DNA from: Planktothrix sp. UBA8402 | GTDB lineage: Bacteria; Cyanobacteriota; Cyanobacteriia; Cyanobacteriales; Microcoleaceae | DNA: 5,662 nucleotides | Reading direction: 5' to 3' | Assembly: GCA_003456035.1 (NCBI GenBank) | Contig: DMPJ01000097.1 | Span: 4,572 to 10,233 of the forward strand | In this document: positions 4,751-5,662 of the stretch, piece after piece | Position numbering within the stretch: position 1 is the stretch's first letter | Layout of the letters: the number at the start of each line of letters is the position of its first letter | Translations under genes and position numbers: made by a program | Notes under the pieces: model-generated | What the model was told of the DNA's origin: nothing | Seen by the model: only the letters and a program-made list of their open reading frames with translations | Databases searched by the model: none

Positions 4751-5284
4751 ATGGAAAATATTATTTCTTCGGAAAGTCCCTCTATCTCCCGTCGTCAACT
4801 GCTGAATTTTCTCACAGGTGCCGTGGTGGCAACAACGGCGGGCGCAACCCTTTATCCCCTTGGCAAATATTTTCTCCCCCCCGTAGAAACCACAGAAGGT
4901 GGCGCAATTTTAGCCAAAGATATCTTAGGAAATCTGATTCCCGCAGGCCAAATTCTGGCAGAAATCCCTGGAACTCGCGCCTTGGTTGCTGGGTTAGCCG
5001 GAGAACCAACTTATTTAACTATTGAAGAAAATGGTAGTTTAAGTCCGATTGGAATTGTTGATAATTGCACCCATTTAGGTTGTACATTTCCCTGGAATGG
5101 AGTTGACCAACAGTTTCAATGTCCTTGCCATGGTTCTCGTTATGACAGCGATGGCTCTGTATTGCGAGGGCCAGCACCTTTACCCTTGAGATTAGTTCAT
5201 GTTGAGGTTAAAGAGAATCAGATTTTGATTTCTCCCTGGACAGAATTAGATCCTCGAACTCAAGAAAAACCTTGGTGGGTTTAA
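4751..5284 (+). CDS. petC: Cytochrome b6f Rieske iron-sulfur protein, PetC2-like
   Basis: This 177-residue Rieske subunit passes electrons from plastoquinol to cytochrome f in the b6f complex, with its cluster domain on the lumenal side. An N-terminal twin-arginine motif (S13-R-R-Q-L-L) precedes one hydrophobic helix (about 17-35), the usual uncleaved Tat anchor. A glycine-containing hinge (about 45-52) leads to the soluble domain. The cluster ligands are C106 and H108 in C-T-H-L-G-C and C124 and H127 in C-P-C-H-G-S. C111 and C126 form the stabilising disulfide. The ending P-W-W-V is typical. Several segments (R-R-Q-L-L-N-F-L, G-T-R-A-L-V-A-G-L-A-G, T-F-P-W-N-G) match the minor Synechocystis PetC2 (slr1185) as I recall it better than the major PetC1, which has V-V-P-W-N. 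The main petC normally precedes petA, and no petA follows here, which supports an alternative paralogue. The ATG has no Shine-Dalgarno. Confidence 0.93.
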   Translation: MENIISSESPSISRRQLLNFLTGAVVATTAGATLYPLGKYFLPPVETTEGGAILAKDILGNLIPAGQILAEIPGTRALVAGLAGEPTYLTIEENGSLSPIGIVDNCTHLGCTFPWNGVDQQFQCPCHGSRYDSDGSVLRGPAPLPLRLVHVEVKENQILISPWTELDPRTQEKPWWV

Positions 5285-5308
5285 TAACAATAAAAATCGG
5301 ATTAAACT

Positions 5309-5662
5309 ATGTTTCAAAAAGTTACGGAATCCTTAGCAATTGGCAATCTAATTACCTCTGAAGAACTGCAAGAAATTGCGAAACAAGGGTATAGTACAAT
5401 CATTGATTTATGTACACCCGTAGAAACCAAACAAATGCAGGTTGAGGAGGTTAAACAACTGGGATTCAATTATATTAGTATTCCGGTTTCTCTCCAAAAC
5501 CTCAACTCAGAACTGTTAAAAACGTTTAGTAAAACAGTAAATACAGCATCTCAACCCGTTTATATTCGTTGTGCGTCGGGTTTGCGTGCGGGAGTGTTCA
5601 CCTTGCTAACCTTAGCCGATCAACAAAATTGGACAGAACAGGAATATTTAGAACATCACCAA
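5309..5662 (+). CDS. Standalone DUF442 phosphatase/rhodanese-like protein, 3' end missing
   Basis: An open frame of 118 codons runs from an ATG at 5309 to the right edge without a stop. The N-terminal half has the DUF442 pattern: an E-S-L-A-I-G-N-L strand (7-14), an acidic helix, G-Y-S-T-I-I-D-L (27-34), then G-F-N-Y-I-S-I-P-V (52-60). The active-site loop is Y-I-R-C88-A-S-G-L-R93-A-G. DUF442 proteins are annotated as beta-lactamase-hydrolase-like phosphatases. The domain is fused to an ETHE1-like dioxygenase in Blh proteins of BigR-type operons. C-x4-R is the length of a rhodanese loop, one residue shorter than the C-x5-R of tyrosine phosphatases, so sulfur chemistry is plausible. C35 stands where I would expect an arginine after the I-D-L strand. 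It starts 24 bp after the Rieske stop with a weak CGGA site and no promoter between, so it is probably co-transcribed. About 110-150 residues is the usual domain size, so little is missing. Confidence 0.85.
   Translation, partial: MFQKVTESLAIGNLITSEELQEIAKQGYSTIIDLCTPVETKQMQVEEVKQLGFNYISIPVSLQNLNSELLKTFSKTVNTASQPVYIRCASGLRAGVFTLLTLADQQNWTEQEYLEHHQ

Noticed and set aside
1..5662. CRISPR array, tRNA, rRNA or insertion sequence
   Set aside because: No regularly spaced repeats, cloverleaf-like stretch, rRNA-like sequence or transposase-like frame was seen.

Overview
The window looks like a chromosomal segment of a cyanobacterium, probably a filamentous one. It has four copies of the octamer GCGATCGC, the core of the HIP1 repeat (40-47, 670-677, 1509-1516, 2902-2909). 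It is AT-rich, carries a small GC-rich hairpin of a type I associate with filamentous cyanobacteria, and encodes a cytochrome b6f-type Rieske protein with a Tat-type membrane anchor.

Left part (1-890, minus strand): a complete type II toxin-antitoxin pair, yefM (antitoxin) followed by yoeB (mRNA-cleaving toxin), overlapping by 8 bp. Upstream lies an inverted repeat with TGTACA-like half-sites that is a good candidate for the autoregulatory operator. A ribosome binding site and ATG at the left edge suggest another minus-strand gene starting at position 5. The 606-890 stretch has no convincing gene. Next (891-1364, minus) is an unrecognised 157-residue protein.

Right part (1452-5662): a coherent sulfur/redox locus arranged divergently. 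On the minus strand, in transcription order, are an ETHE1-like persulfide dioxygenase (3863-4564), a YgaP-like rhodanese with a two-helix DUF2892 membrane anchor (3184-3723), and a SulP anion transporter with a STAS domain (1452-3191). The transporter very probably starts at a GTG that overlaps the rhodanese stop by 8 bp. On the plus strand are a Rieske iron-sulfur protein of the minor PetC2 type (4751-5284) and, 24 bp downstream, a standalone DUF442 phosphatase/rhodanese-like protein that runs off the right edge (5309-5662).

The 186-bp divergent intergenic region has back-to-back promoter candidates whose -35 boxes overlap on opposite strands. It also has a 20-bp palindrome (4611-4630, 9 of 10 pairs matching) at the expected start of the dioxygenase transcript.

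Working model (inference): the rhodanese moves or binds persulfide sulfur at the membrane, the dioxygenase oxidises glutathione persulfide to sulfite, and the SulP protein moves the resulting oxyanion. The alternative Rieske protein may adjust the b6f complex under the same condition. DUF442 is the domain fused to this dioxygenase type in Blh proteins of BigR-type operons, so finding it here as a separate gene supports a functional link.
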